A stretch of DNA of 64,000 bases, taken from DASQPA01 sp963757335 (GTDB taxonomy: Bacteria; Acidobacteriota; Thermoanaerobaculia; Multivoradales; UBA5704). Under the pieces are notes generated by a model that saw only the letters and a list, made by a program, of their open reading frames with translations, ran no database searches and was not told where the DNA came from. The DNA is taken from NCBI GenBank assembly GCA_963757335.1, contig CAVWRJ010000009.1:134064-198063 (forward strand), in the 5' to 3' direction. Shown here piece by piece: positions 8,113 to 18,080 of the stretch. Made by a program: the position numbers and the translations under genes. Numbering within the stretch: position 1 is the first letter of the stretch; each line of letters starts with the position of its first letter.

Positions 8113-9351
8113 TCTTTCGCAAGGTGGCCCTGGAGCGGCTCTCCTCGCCCGAGCAGCTCGACCAGCTGATGCAGGTCACCAATCCCCAGGGCTGGCTCGC
8201 GCTTGACCGGCCTCTGCGCCCTCCTGGCCGCCGCCCTCCTCTGGGGCCTCTTCGGCTCGGTCCCCACCGAGACGACGGGCGAGGGCATCCTGCTCCGGCA
8301 GGGTGGCGTCTCCGACCTCGTCGCGGCCGGTGCCGGGCAGGTCGAGGAGGTCCAGGTCGCGGTCGGCGACGTCATCGAGAAGGGGCAGGTAGTCGCCAAG
8401 ATCCACCAGGAGCTCCTGCTGCGGCAGATCGACGACTCCCGTACCAAGGAGGCCAACCTGCAGGCCGAGTACCAGGCGCTGCTGCGCTCGTCCGAGGAGC
8501 AGAAGCGCCTCCGCCTCCGCGACCTCGCCCAGCAGCGGACGAACCTCGAACGGACGATCGCCACCCTGGCGAAGAACGTCACCCTCTTGGAGGAGCGGCT
8601 CGGGGCCGAGAAGAAGCTCCTGGACGACGGCCTCATCACCCACCAGACCTACCTGGGGACCGAGCAGAGCTTGAACACCTCGCGCGACCAGCTCGCGAGC
8701 TCGCGGCTGGAGTTGAACGGCCTGGAGCTCAAGGACCTGGGGGCCCAGCAGCAGATCGACCAGCAGCTGGAGACCCGGCGGAACGCCATCCGCGACCTGG
8801 AGATTCAGGTCCGGGAGGACCGCGCCAAGCTGGCCGAGAATGTCGGCGTCGTTTCGCCGTTCTCCGGCCGGGTGCTGGAGCTCCTGGTCGTCCGCGGCGA
8901 CGTGGTGAGCCCCGGTACCCCCATCCTGTCGGTCGAGGTCCTCTCAGAAGACCTCATCGCGGTCCTCTTCGTTCCCGCCGCGGACGGCAAGCGCATCCAC
9001 CCGGGGATGACGGCCCGCGTCTCGCCGACGACGGTCAAGCGCGAGGAATACGGTTTCCTCGAGGGCCGGGTCACCTGGACCGCCGCCTACCCTTCCACCT
9101 CGCGCGGCATGATCCGCCTCCTTGGCAACGAGGCCCTGGTCGCCAAGCTGATGAAAGAGGGGCCGCCGCTCCAGATCAACGTCGCCCTCGAACGCGACCC
9201 GAGGACCCCCACCGGCTACCGCTGGTCGTCCTCGCGCGGACCCAACTTGAAGATCAGCAGCGGCACCCTGACGACCGGCAGCATCATCGTCAAGCAGGAT
9301 CGCCCGATGAGCCTGGTCATCCCCACCGTGCGCGAGAAGCTGGGAGTCTAG
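8109..9351 (+). CDS. HlyD-type periplasmic adaptor of NHLM bacteriocin exporter, frameshifted
   Basis: ATG 8109 starts a frame beginning MIFRKVALERLSSPEQLDQL, the usual opening of NHLM-system HlyD proteins. The remainder lies one frame over, starting with the membrane helix ALLAAALLWGLFG at about 8215 and continuing to 9351. The body has a lipoyl-type segment (AGAGQVEEVQVAVGDVIEKG), a long coiled coil of about 150 residues and a second half-motif (VVSPFSGRVLELLVVRGDVV). Skipping one base near 8202-8206 joins the frames into about 413 residues. The unbroken domain structure otherwise argues for sequencing error or recent mutation. The protein would link the inner-membrane ABC pair to the TolC-like channel. 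Confidence 0.85.
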
Positions 9352-9354
9352 AAG

Positions 9355-11550
9355 GTGCTGAAGCGGAGCGCTTCCGAGACCGCGAAGGGCACCGGGCGGC
9401 CGGTCCGCACCCCCACGATCCTCCAGATGGAGGCGGTCGAGTGCGGCGCGGCGGCCCTCGCCATCGTCCTCGCCCACTTCGGCCGCTTCATCCCCTTGGA
9501 AGAGCTCCGCCTCGCCTGCGGCGTCTCGCGGGACGGCAGCAAGGCGAGCAACGTGGTCCGGGCCGCTCGCCGTTATGGCCTCGAGGCCAAGGGGTACAAG
9601 AAAGAGCCGCAGGAGCTTCAGGGCATGCCGGTGCCCATGATCCTGCACTGGAACTTCAACCACTTCCTCGTCTTCGAGGGGTTCAAGAAGGATCGCGCCT
9701 ACATCAACGACCCGGGCTCCGGTCCACGGTCGATCTCGCGAGAGGAGCTCGACCAGTCGTTCACCGGCGTCGTGCTCACCTTCGCCCCCGGTCCCGATTT
9801 CGCCAAGAGCGGCGCCCCACCCCGGCTCCTCCCCGCCCTCGGCCGGCGCCTCACCGGCACGGGCTGGGCTCTCGCCTTCGTCATCCTGGCGGGTCTCGCC
9901 CTGGTGATCCCCGGGATGGTCGCGCCGATCTTCTCCAAGGTCTTCGTCGACAATGTCCTCTTGGAGAACCACCGCGAGTGGCTGGGCCCGCTCCTCCTCG
10001 CTATGACGGCGACCGCCCTCCTCACCGGCGCCCTGACCTGGCTCGAGCAGGCCTACCTCCTGCGCCTCGAGACCCGGATCGCCCTCACCTCCTCCAGCCG
10101 CTTCTTCTGGCACGTCCTCCGGCTGCCGGTCGAGTTCTACAACCAGCGTTTCGCCGGCGACATCAGCACCCGCGTGGCGATCAACGACCGGGTCGCCCAG
10201 CTGCTCTCGCGCGACCTGGCGACGAGCTCCCTGAGTACGCTCATGATCGTCTTCTTCGCCGCCCTCCTCTTTCAATACGACGCCGTCCTCACCCTCATCG
10301 GCATCGCCGTCGTCGCCGGAAACGTGGTGGTCCTGCGCTACGTCTCCCGCAAGCGGACCGACGACAGCCGCCGGCTGCTCCAGGAACGCGGCAAGCTCTA
10401 CGGCACCGCCATCGGCGGCCTGCAGACGATCGAGACCCTGAAGGCGATGGGTGGAGAATCGAGCCTCTTTGCCCGCTGGTCGGGCTATCAGACCAAGGTG
10501 GTCAACATCCGCCAGGAGCTCGAGCGCTACACCCAGATCCTGGATGCCGTGCCGCCGCTCCTCCTGGCGCTCAACTCCGCGATCATCCTCGGGCTCGGCA
10601 GCCTGCGGGTGATGAACGGCGCCATGAGCCTGGGCGGGCTCGTCGCCTTTCAGCTCCTCATGATCAGCTTTCTCAACCCGGTCAGCCGGCTGGTCAGCGT
10701 GGCCGGCAAGCTGCAGACCGCGCAGGGCGACATGAACCGCCTGGACGACGTCCTCAGCTATGCGGTCGACCCGGCGCTCGGCATCGAGACGGAAGGCGAC
10801 GAGCTGCCCTCTCCGGAGCTGCCGGTCAAGCTCACCGGCCGCCTCGAGCTCCGCGACGTCACCTTCGGCTACAGCGCCCTGGCGCCGCCGCTCCTCGACG
10901 GCTTCAATCTCACCCTGACGCCCGGGGCCCGGGTCGCCCTGGTCGGCGGTTCGGGGAGCGGCAAGTCGACGGTCGCCAAGCTCGTCGCCGGCCTCTATAC
11001 GCCGTGGAAGGGGGAGATCCTGTTCGACGGTCTAAGGCGCACCGAGATCCCGCGGAGCATCCTCTCCAACTCGGTCGCGACGGTCGACCAGAGCCTCTTC
11101 CTCTTCGAGGGGGCGGTGCGCGACAACCTGACCCTCTGGGACGCCACCATCGGCCTGCCGGAGGTCGTCACCGCGGCTCGGGACGCCGCCATCCACGAGG
11201 ACATCGCCGCCCGCTCCGGAGGCTACGACAGCCCGGTCGACGAGGACGGAGCGAACTGGAGCGGCGGCCAGCGCCAGCGGCTGGAGATCGCCCGTGCCCT
11301 GGTCGGCCGGCCCACCCTCCTCGTCCTCGACGAGGCGACCTCCGCCCTCGACCCCGAGACCGAGAAGCAGATCGACGAGAGCCTGCGGCGAAGGGGATGC
11401 ACCTGCCTGATCGTGGCCCACCGCCTGAGCACCATCCGCGACGCCGACGAGATCCTGGTCTTGGACGGCGGCAAGGTGGTCGAGCGTGGCACCCACCAGC
11501 AGCTGATCGGGGCCGGCGGCGTCTACGCGCGCCTCCTCCAGAACGAATGA
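9355..11550 (+). CDS. C39 peptidase/permease/ATPase of NHLM bacteriocin export
   Basis: This 731-residue protein has three parts. Residues 20-145 are a C39 peptidase: catalytic Cys30 in EAVECGAAAL, His in NFNHFLVFEGF and Asp in YINDPGSG. A six-helix ABC membrane domain follows from about 165 to 450. The ATPase has Walker A VGGSGSGKST near residue 530, signature WSGGQRQRLEIARA, Walker B LLVLDEATSALD and a switch VAHRLSTI. Such proteins cleave leader peptides after a Gly-Gly motif while exporting the core peptide, which fits the double-glycine peptides encoded in this window. GTG 9355 lies three bases after the previous stop. Confidence 0.93.
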   Translation: MLKRSASETAKGTGRPVRTPTILQMEAVECGAAALAIVLAHFGRFIPLEELRLACGVSRDGSKASNVVRAARRYGLEAKGYKKEPQELQGMPVPMILHWNFNHFLVFEGFKKDRAYINDPGSGPRSISREELDQSFTGVVLTFAPGPDFAKSGAPPRLLPALGRRLTGTGWALAFVILAGLALVIPGMVAPIFSKVFVDNVLLENHREWLGPLLLAMTATALLTGALTWLEQAYLLRLETRIALTSSSRFFWHVLRLPVEFYNQRFAGDISTRVAINDRVAQLLSRDLATSSLSTLMIVFFAALLFQYDAVLTLIGIAVVAGNVVVLRYVSRKRTDDSRRLLQERGKLYGTAIGGLQTIETLKAMGGESSLFARWSGYQTKVVNIRQELERYTQILDAVPPLLLALNSAIILGLGSLRVMNGAMSLGGLVAFQLLMISFLNPVSRLVSVAGKLQTAQGDMNRLDDVLSYAVDPALGIETEGDELPSPELPVKLTGRLELRDVTFGYSALAPPLLDGFNLTLTPGARVALVGGSGSGKSTVAKLVAGLYTPWKGEILFDGLRRTEIPRSILSNSVATVDQSLFLFEGAVRDNLTLWDATIGLPEVVTAARDAAIHEDIAARSGGYDSPVDEDGANWSGGQRQRLEIARALVGRPTLLVLDEATSALDPETEKQIDESLRRRGCTCLIVAHRLSTIRDADEILVLDGGKVVERGTHQQLIGAGGVYARLLQNE

Positions 11551-11551
11551 G

Positions 11552-14491
11552 ATGATCCCCGCGAGCCTCTTAGCGCTGCTCCGGCCCGAGGCCGAAGAGA
11601 TCGAGGTCGGCGGCAATCTGCCGTTTCGGATGGCCTCGACGGAGGAGGCCTGGTTCCTCGCCGCCGGCAAGGTGGAGGTCTTCGCGGTGCGCCTGGACGC
11701 CGGGGGCGATCCGGGGCCGCGTACCCATCTGCTCACCGCCCAGGCAGGACAGATGATCTTCGGCGCCGGGGTCGGAGCACCGGGCGACGGCCTGGGCGGC
11801 GGCCTGGGCCTTCTGGGCGTCGGGTTGCCGGGTACGCGGCTCTTGAAGCTCGCCGTCCCGAGGCTGCGCCAGCTGGCGCGCAATCCCGAGGCCTCCGCCG
11901 CCCTGGCGGGCCTGATCGAAGGGTGGATCCAGAACCTCACGAGCGAGATCCCGCGCACGTCGCCGCCCAAGCTGTTCGCCGAGCTCAAGCCGGGCGCCGA
12001 GACCTCTCTGGAGCAGGCCGGGCTCTGCGCCCGTTCGAGCCGGGGCGTCGTCTGGGTCCGTCACGTCGAGGGCCACTCCCGCTTCCTCGGAGCCCCGGAG
12101 CTGCTCTTGACCCCCCAGGAGTTCCTCCTTCCCGTCGCCAAGCGGACCTGGCTCGAGAGCGCCACTGCGCTCCAGCTCTCCTGCGTCGACACCCGCATCC
12201 TCCTGCGCGGTGGCGGTCTCTGGGAAGGGCTCAGCCGCTTCCATCAGCTGCTCCTCTCCCTCGTCGCCATCGAGGTCAGGCGGACGTCCGAGGAGGAGCG
12301 GGCCCGCCTCGGCCGCCGGTATGCGCGCGACCGCTCGACCGTGGCGGCGGCTCACAGCCGCCTGATCGCGGTCCTGGGCGAGGTGCCGCAGACCGCGATG
12401 GCCGCCGCGGCCGAGGAGGATCCCCTGCTCGTCGCCTGCCGGCTGGTGGGAAGAGCTCAGGGGCTCGCCGTCCGGCCCCCGGTCGAGGGCATGCGGAGCC
12501 CCTCCGAGGCGCACCGCCTCGACCGCATCTGTGCCGCCTCGCGGATCCGGTCGCGACGGGTGCTGCTCCGCGAGGACTGGTGGCACCGGGACAACGGCCC
12601 GCTCCTCGGCTTCCGCCCCCTGGACGCACCGGCGGAGGGCCGGCGGCCGGTCGCCCTGCTCCCCACCTCGGGTACGGCCTACCAGATGGTCGACCCCGTC
12701 GAGCACGTGAGCCTCCCGGTCGACGCCGCCCTCGCCGAGCGGCTGGCGCTCGACGCCCACATGCTCTACTCCCCCTTCCCCGAGCGCCCGCTCGGCAAGC
12801 GGGACCTGCTGCGGATGGCCTTGATGAACCGTCGAGGCGACCTCGCGACGCTCCTCTTCATGGGGATCGCTGGCGGTCTCCTCGGTCTTCTGATCCCTTT
12901 CGCCACCGGCTCGATCTTCGGCAGCATCATCCCCGCCTCCGATCGGGGGCAGCTCTTCGAGATCACCCTCGCCTTGACCGTCGGCGCCTTCGCCGCGGCG
13001 GCCTTCCAGGTCACCCGCAGCATCGCCGTCCTCCGGCTGAGCGGCAAATTCGACGGTACGGTCCAGGCCGCGGTCTGGGATCGTCTGCTCTCCCTCCCGG
13101 TCTCCTTCTTCCGCCGCTTCACGGTCGGCGACCTCGCCTCCCGCTCGATGGGCATCGACGCCATCCGCGAGCTTTTGACCGGCGACGTCCTCACCGCGCT
13201 CCTGGCGGCGGTCTTCTCGATCTTCAGCTTCGCCCTCCTCTTCTACTACAGCCGGCCCCTGGCTCTCGTCGCGACGGCCCTCGTCGCCCTCCTCCTCCTG
13301 GTGACGGCGGCCCTGGTCTACCTTCAGCTCCGCAAGCAGCGCCAGCTCCTCGCCCTCGAAGGGCGGATCGCGAGCCTGGTCTTCGGCCTGATCAACGCGG
13401 TCGGCAAGCTCCAGGTGGCGGGGGCCGAGAAGCGCGCCTACGCCCGCTGGGCCGAACGCTTCGCCGAGCAGCGGCAGCGGACGATCGAGGCGCAGCGCTT
13501 CGCCAACATCCAGGCAGCGTTCAACGCCGTCTATGGCGTGCTGAGCCTGCTCGCCCTCTTCGTCATGGCGTCCAGCTCCACGGGGCTGGGCCTCTCGGCC
13601 AGCGAGTTCCTCGCCTTCAACGCCGCCTTCGGGCAGTTCCAGGCCGCGGCGCTGTCGATGATCAGCCTCCTCTCGACCCTCCTTACCCTGGTGCCCATCT
13701 ACGAGCGGCTCTCGCCGATCCTCACCACCCCGCCCGAGGTCGACTCGACCAAGGCGGAGGCTGGCGAGCTCGCCGGCGACGTCGAGCTCAGCCATGTCTC
13801 CTTCCGCTATCAGGAGGGCGGGCCGCTGATCCTGGACGACGTCTCCTTCCACGCCCGTCCCGGCGAGTTCATCGCCCTGGTCGGCCCCTCGGGCTCCGGC
13901 AAGTCGACCTGCCTGCGCCTGCTCCTCAGTTTCGAGCAGCCGGCCGCGGGCTCGATCTACTTCGACGGCCAGGACCTGCCGTCCCTCGACATCCATTCGG
14001 TACGCCGGCAGATCGGGGTCGTCCTCCAGAACGGCCGCCCGATGGTGGGGAGCCTCTACTCGAACATCGTGGGCGAGGGCGATCTGGGGATCAACGTCGC
14101 CTGGGAGGCGGCGCGAATGGCCGGCCTGGAGGAGGACATCCGGGCCATGCCCATGGGCCTGCACACCGTGGTGAGCGAGGGGGCCGGCACCTTCTCCGGC
14201 GGCCAGCGGCAGCGGCTGCTGATCGCCCGGGCTCTCGTCCACCGGCCGCGGATCCTCCTCTTCGACGAGGCGACGAGCGCCCTCGACAACCGCACCCAGG
14301 AGATCGTCAGCCAGAGCCTCGCCCGCCTGAAAGCGACCCGCATCATCGTCGCCCACCGTCTGAGCACGATTCTCCATGCCGACCGGATCTACGTCTTCCG
14401 GGCCGGGCGGATCGTCGAGACGGGGTCCTACGAGGACCTGGTCCGGCAGGGGGGCCTCTTCGCGCGGCTGGTGGAGCGTCAGACCGCCTGA
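11552..14491 (+). CDS. second ABC protein of NHLM bacteriocin export, 979 aa
   Basis: The N-terminal 350-400 residues resemble a cyclic-nucleotide-binding-like regulatory region with no peptidase motif, as in the companion ATP-binding proteins of NHLM systems. A six-helix transmembrane domain begins near residue 420 (LLFMGIAGGLLGLLIPFATG). The ATPase has Walker A VGPSGSGKST near residue 777, signature FSGGQRQRLLIARA, LLFDEATSALDN and VAHRLSTI. It starts one base after the previous stop and probably forms a heterodimer with the C39-bearing partner. The N-terminal quarter has a Gly-rich loop (AGVGAPGDGLGGGLGLLG) near residues 73-90. Confidence 0.9.
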   Translation: MIPASLLALLRPEAEEIEVGGNLPFRMASTEEAWFLAAGKVEVFAVRLDAGGDPGPRTHLLTAQAGQMIFGAGVGAPGDGLGGGLGLLGVGLPGTRLLKLAVPRLRQLARNPEASAALAGLIEGWIQNLTSEIPRTSPPKLFAELKPGAETSLEQAGLCARSSRGVVWVRHVEGHSRFLGAPELLLTPQEFLLPVAKRTWLESATALQLSCVDTRILLRGGGLWEGLSRFHQLLLSLVAIEVRRTSEEERARLGRRYARDRSTVAAAHSRLIAVLGEVPQTAMAAAAEEDPLLVACRLVGRAQGLAVRPPVEGMRSPSEAHRLDRICAASRIRSRRVLLREDWWHRDNGPLLGFRPLDAPAEGRRPVALLPTSGTAYQMVDPVEHVSLPVDAALAERLALDAHMLYSPFPERPLGKRDLLRMALMNRRGDLATLLFMGIAGGLLGLLIPFATGSIFGSIIPASDRGQLFEITLALTVGAFAAAAFQVTRSIAVLRLSGKFDGTVQAAVWDRLLSLPVSFFRRFTVGDLASRSMGIDAIRELLTGDVLTALLAAVFSIFSFALLFYYSRPLALVATALVALLLLVTAALVYLQLRKQRQLLALEGRIASLVFGLINAVGKLQVAGAEKRAYARWAERFAEQRQRTIEAQRFANIQAAFNAVYGVLSLLALFVMASSSTGLGLSASEFLAFNAAFGQFQAAALSMISLLSTLLTLVPIYERLSPILTTPPEVDSTKAEAGELAGDVELSHVSFRYQEGGPLILDDVSFHARPGEFIALVGPSGSGKSTCLRLLLSFEQPAAGSIYFDGQDLPSLDIHSVRRQIGVVLQNGRPMVGSLYSNIVGEGDLGINVAWEAARMAGLEEDIRAMPMGLHTVVSEGAGTFSGGQRQRLLIARALVHRPRILLFDEATSALDNRTQEIVSQSLARLKATRIIVAHRLSTILHADRIYVFRAGRIVETGSYEDLVRQGGLFARLVERQTA

Positions 14492-14524
14492 CCCGTTGTA
14501 GACTCCTCCCTCCTGGGACCTATC

Positions 14525-17500
14525 GTGAAGTGCTCGCAATGCCACTTTGAAAACCCTGCCAAGGCGAAGTTCTGCGGCGAGTGCGGCGCCAAGCTCGCCG
14601 CCCTCTGCGCCGTCTGCGGTACCGCGAATGGTCCCGAATTCAAATTCTGCGGCGAGTGCGGGACGCCCCTGGGGACCGCCGCCCCGGTCCCGGTAGCCAC
14701 TCCGCCCCCCCCGGCCGAGCCGGCGCCCCCTCTCCCGGCCCACCGCGTGGAGACTGCCGCCGAGGGGGAGTACAAGCAGGTCTCCGTGCTGTTCTGTGAC
14801 CTGGCCGGCGCCGCGGCCCTGGCCGACCGCTTCGGCCCCGAGCGGATGCACGCCCTCCTCCAGCGCTTCTTCGACCTCGCCTTAGCCGAGGTCCAGCGCT
14901 ACGAAGGGACGATCAGCCAGTTCCTCGGCGACGGCTTCATGGCCCTCTTCGGGGCTCCCGTCGCCCACGAGGACCACGCGCAGCGCGCTCTCCGCGCCGC
15001 CGTCGGGCTGCGCAAACTGCTCAAGGAGCGCGGAACGGAGCTCGCGGCGGGTGTCGAGTTGGGACCACGGATGGGCCTCGCCACCGGCTCGGTCGTCTTC
15101 GGCAGCATCGGGCGTGCCGACTACACGGCCGTGGGCGACACCCGAAATATCGCCGCCCGCCTCCAGCAGGCCGCCCCTCCCGGCGACATCGTCGTCAGCG
15201 CGGCCTTTGCCAGCCAGGTTGCGGACCACGTCCAGGTCGAGCCCCTGGACCCCGTGCGGATCGAGGGGCGGGAGGAGCCGGTGGCCGCCTACCGGGTCGT
15301 CGGCATGCGCTTCGGCCAGGCGGACCGGGCAGCCATGCGGGGGGGCGGGGCCCTCTCCCCTTTCGTCGGACGGGAGCGGGAGCTCGCGATCCTCCTCGAG
15401 CTAAAGGAGCAGGCGGTCGCCGGACACGGCCAGGTGGTCGACATCGTGGGCGAGGCCGGCTCGGGCAAGTCGCGCCTCCTCTTCGAGTTCCGCCAGCAGC
15501 TGGGGAACCAGCCGGTCGCCTATCTCCACGGGCGTTGCCTCTCCTACGGCGCCGGCATCCCATACCTGCCCTTCCTCGACCTGCTGCGCGGCGCCTGGAA
15601 CCTCCCGGAAGGCACGGATTCCGACCAGGTCGTGGCGACCGTCCGCTCCAGCCTGGAAGAGGTCGGCGACGATCTCCGCGAGTCGCTCCCCTACTTTCTG
15701 CGTCTCTTGGGGATTCAGGCCGGAACCGAGGCGCTCGCGAGCCTCGAGGCGCAGGCGATCCAGGCCCGGACGTTCGCGATCCTGCGCCGCATCCTGCTCG
15801 CCGCCAGCCGCCGCTCCCTCCTCATCCTGGAGATCGAGGATCTGCACTGGATGGACGCCACCTCCGAGGAGCTCCTCGCCTCCCTCGTCGAGGTCCTCGC
15901 CGCCTCTCCCATTCTCCTCCTCGTCACCTATCGGGCCGGCTACACACCGCGGTGGCTGGACAGGTCCTATGCCACCCAGATCAACATGCGGCGGCTCTCG
16001 GAGGCGAACAGCCGGACGGTGGTGGAGACGATCCTCCAGCGCTCCCGGCTGCCGGAGGCGCTGGCGAGCGCGGTGCTGACCAAAGCGGAGGGCAATCCCT
16101 TCTACCTGGAGGAGCTGACCCGTTCCCTCGTGGAGCAGGGACCCGAGGCGGCGGTGCCCAACACCGTCCAGGGACTCCTCGCCGCCCGTATCGACCGGCT
16201 GCCCGCGGAGCACAAACGGCTCCTCCAGACCGCCTCGGTGCTCGGCCGGGAGATCTCGCCCGATCTCCTTGAGGCGATCTGGGAAAACCCGGCCAAATTG
16301 GAGTCCCTCCTCGTCGACTTGAAGCGCCGGGAGTTCCTCTCCGAGGTCCCCTCGGCCGAGCGGCCGATCTACCTCTTCCAGCACGCCCTGATCCAGGAGG
16401 TGGCCTATCAGACTCTGCTGACCGGGCGGCGCCAGGCGCTCCACGCCGCCGCCGGGGAGGCCCTGGAACGGATCTATAAAGACCGCCTCGACGAGGTCTA
16501 CGACCGGCTGATGTACCACTACCCGCGGACCGGGCAGGCCGAAAAGGCGGTTCTCTACCTCGCCCTCTTCGCCGACCAGGCGGCGCGCGGCTACGCCCAC
16601 TCCGAGGCGGCCCAGGCCCTCCGCCAGACCCTGGAGCACGCCGAACGGTTGCCCGAGGGCGAGCGCGATTGGCGCCTGCTCGAGCTGGTGCTCCGGCTCG
16701 CCTCCTCGCTCCTCCCCCTCGCCCGCTTCCCGGAGACCCTGGAGATCCTCGAACGCTACCGGAGCTCCCTGGACCGGCTCGCCGACCCCGCGCTCGCGGC
16801 GCGCTATCACTTCTGGCTCGCCCACACCCACAGTTACCTCGGCAACCAGGGGGACGCCGCCCTGGAGGCGCGGCAATCGATCGCCGCGGCCGAGACCTGC
16901 GGCGACGAATCCACCCGGGGCAAAGCCTTCTACGTCCTGGGGCGGGACTGCTTCTGGTCGGGTCGCTTCTCCGAGGGAATTCAATACACCCTGAAGGCGA
17001 TCGTGTCCCTCGAGCGGAGCGGCGAGCCCTGGTGGCAGGGTCAGGCCTACTGGGTGGCCGGCTTCCATCAGTACGCCCTCGGCCGGTTCGAGGCGGCCCT
17101 GGAGGCGATGGCGAGGGCGCACACCATCGGCGAAGCCCTGGGGGACCACCGGCTCGACACTTCCTGGAGCACGGGCTACTTCTACGCCTCCATGGGGGAT
17201 GTCGAGAAGGGAATCGAGGACTGCCGAGCCGGGCTCAAGAGCGCCCGGGATCCTCTCAACACCGCCGCTGCCCTGGGGTTTTTGGGCTACGCCTACCTGG
17301 AGAAAGGGGAGAGCCAGGCGGCGCGGGAATCGCTCCAGTCGGCGATCCGGATGCTCGAACAGACCGGCTTCCAGCCGCTCCTCGGCTGGTTCTCGGGCTT
17401 CCTGGCCGAGGTCTGCTTGAAAGAGGGACGCCTGGAGGAAGGGCGCGAGCTGGCCCTGCAAGCTTTAACCATCACCCGCGAAGCCCAGTTCCGCTACGGC

Positions 17501-17800
17501 GTGGGCCTCGCCCAGCGAGCGCTCGGCCGCCTCGCCCGCGGGAGCGGGGAGCTCGCCGAAGCCGAGGCCCGGCTCGGGGAGGCCCTCGAAACTTTTGCGG
17601 CCCTGGAAGTCCTCTTCGAGGTAGGAAGGACCCGGCTCGACCTCGCGGAGCTGGCCCACGCGCGCGGTGCGTCCGAGCTCGCCGGAAGCGAGATTGGGGA
17701 GGCCCACCGACTCTTCGGCGAGTTGAAGCTCCCCAGATACGTGGAAAAAGCGATATCGCTCTCTGGGGAGCTCGCCCTACCCCTCGCTGCCGGCTCTTAG
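14525..17800 (+). CDS. zinc-ribbon class III adenylate/guanylate cyclase with AAA-type ATPase and TPR repeats
   Basis: This 1091-residue protein starts with two zinc ribbons (four CxxC pairs within the first 45 residues) and a Pro-rich linker. A class III cyclase domain runs from about 80 to 250: metal Asp in SVLFCDLAG and in QFLGDGFMALFG, and NIAARL supplying the Asn/Arg pair, so it should be active. A P-loop ATPase follows (VGEAGSGKSRLL near residue 308, LILEIEDLHWMD as Walker B), then about 450 residues of TPR-like helices. The layout is that of cytoplasmic signalling ATPases. A TAGACT sequence about 20 bases before the GTG start may be a -10 box. It follows the exporter genes by 33 bases and may be regulatory for them, but that is only positional. 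Confidence 0.88.
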   Translation: MKCSQCHFENPAKAKFCGECGAKLAALCAVCGTANGPEFKFCGECGTPLGTAAPVPVATPPPPAEPAPPLPAHRVETAAEGEYKQVSVLFCDLAGAAALADRFGPERMHALLQRFFDLALAEVQRYEGTISQFLGDGFMALFGAPVAHEDHAQRALRAAVGLRKLLKERGTELAAGVELGPRMGLATGSVVFGSIGRADYTAVGDTRNIAARLQQAAPPGDIVVSAAFASQVADHVQVEPLDPVRIEGREEPVAAYRVVGMRFGQADRAAMRGGGALSPFVGRERELAILLELKEQAVAGHGQVVDIVGEAGSGKSRLLFEFRQQLGNQPVAYLHGRCLSYGAGIPYLPFLDLLRGAWNLPEGTDSDQVVATVRSSLEEVGDDLRESLPYFLRLLGIQAGTEALASLEAQAIQARTFAILRRILLAASRRSLLILEIEDLHWMDATSEELLASLVEVLAASPILLLVTYRAGYTPRWLDRSYATQINMRRLSEANSRTVVETILQRSRLPEALASAVLTKAEGNPFYLEELTRSLVEQGPEAAVPNTVQGLLAARIDRLPAEHKRLLQTASVLGREISPDLLEAIWENPAKLESLLVDLKRREFLSEVPSAERPIYLFQHALIQEVAYQTLLTGRRQALHAAAGEALERIYKDRLDEVYDRLMYHYPRTGQAEKAVLYLALFADQAARGYAHSEAAQALRQTLEHAERLPEGERDWRLLELVLRLASSLLPLARFPETLEILERYRSSLDRLADPALAARYHFWLAHTHSYLGNQGDAALEARQSIAAAETCGDESTRGKAFYVLGRDCFWSGRFSEGIQYTLKAIVSLERSGEPWWQGQAYWVAGFHQYALGRFEAALEAMARAHTIGEALGDHRLDTSWSTGYFYASMGDVEKGIEDCRAGLKSARDPLNTAAALGFLGYAYLEKGESQAARESLQSAIRMLEQTGFQPLLGWFSGFLAEVCLKEGRLEEGRELALQALTITREAQFRYGVGLAQRALGRLARGSGELAEAEARLGEALETFAALEVLFEVGRTRLDLAELAHARGASELAGSEIGEAHRLFGELKLPRYVEKAISLSGELALPLAAGS

Positions 17801-17801
17801 C

Positions 17802-18080
17802 CTAACCGCCCGTCGAACCCGATCCCGAGCCCGTTCCCGTCGTTCCCGGCGGTGGCGGATCGTTCCAGGCGCCGCCGGCGGCCTGATCGAGCTCGTCGTC
17901 CGAGAGCTCGTCCATGCTGAGCACCAGCTCTCCTACGTCGCCACGGGTGAGCCAGTACCCTTTTCCTGCCGCCAGACGGATCATGGCGTCGGGATCCCCA
18001 CGGCGCTGTCGAAGTTCGTCCCCCAGAAGGGGATTCGCCTGCATGTCTGAAATCAGGCGCTTAAGCTCCGAGCTAGTCAT
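17802..18080 (-). CDS. Nif11-type leader RiPP precursor, 92 aa
   Basis: The leader has the pattern of Nif11-like natural product precursors: a helix with DMQANPLLGDELRQRRGDPD, then LAAGKGYWLTRGDVGELV and the junction MDELSDDELDQAAGG at about residues 56-70. The 22-residue tail after Gly-Gly is AWNDPPPPGTTGTGSGSGST plus GG. It is rich in Pro, Gly, Ser and Thr and has no Cys, so it cannot form lanthionine rings by itself. A strong GGAGGAG precedes ATG 18080. Its start overlaps the stop of the LanB elimination-domain gene (ATGA), so the two are translationally coupled. Its stop lies one base beyond the stop of the convergent cyclase gene. Confidence 0.88.
   Translation of the reverse strand: MTSSELKRLISDMQANPLLGDELRQRRGDPDAMIRLAAGKGYWLTRGDVGELVLSMDELSDDELDQAAGGAWNDPPPPGTTGTGSGSGSTGG

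Noticed and set aside
8109..11555. One 1148-residue fusion protein starting at the HlyD ATG
   Set aside because: After about 30 residues this frame becomes Arg/Pro-rich shadow of the real HlyD and C39-ABC genes; the true HlyD body is one frame over.
11570..14851. A 1093-residue minus-strand open frame opposite the ABC gene
   Set aside because: It mirrors the codons of a clear ABC transporter; no domain or start signal supports it.
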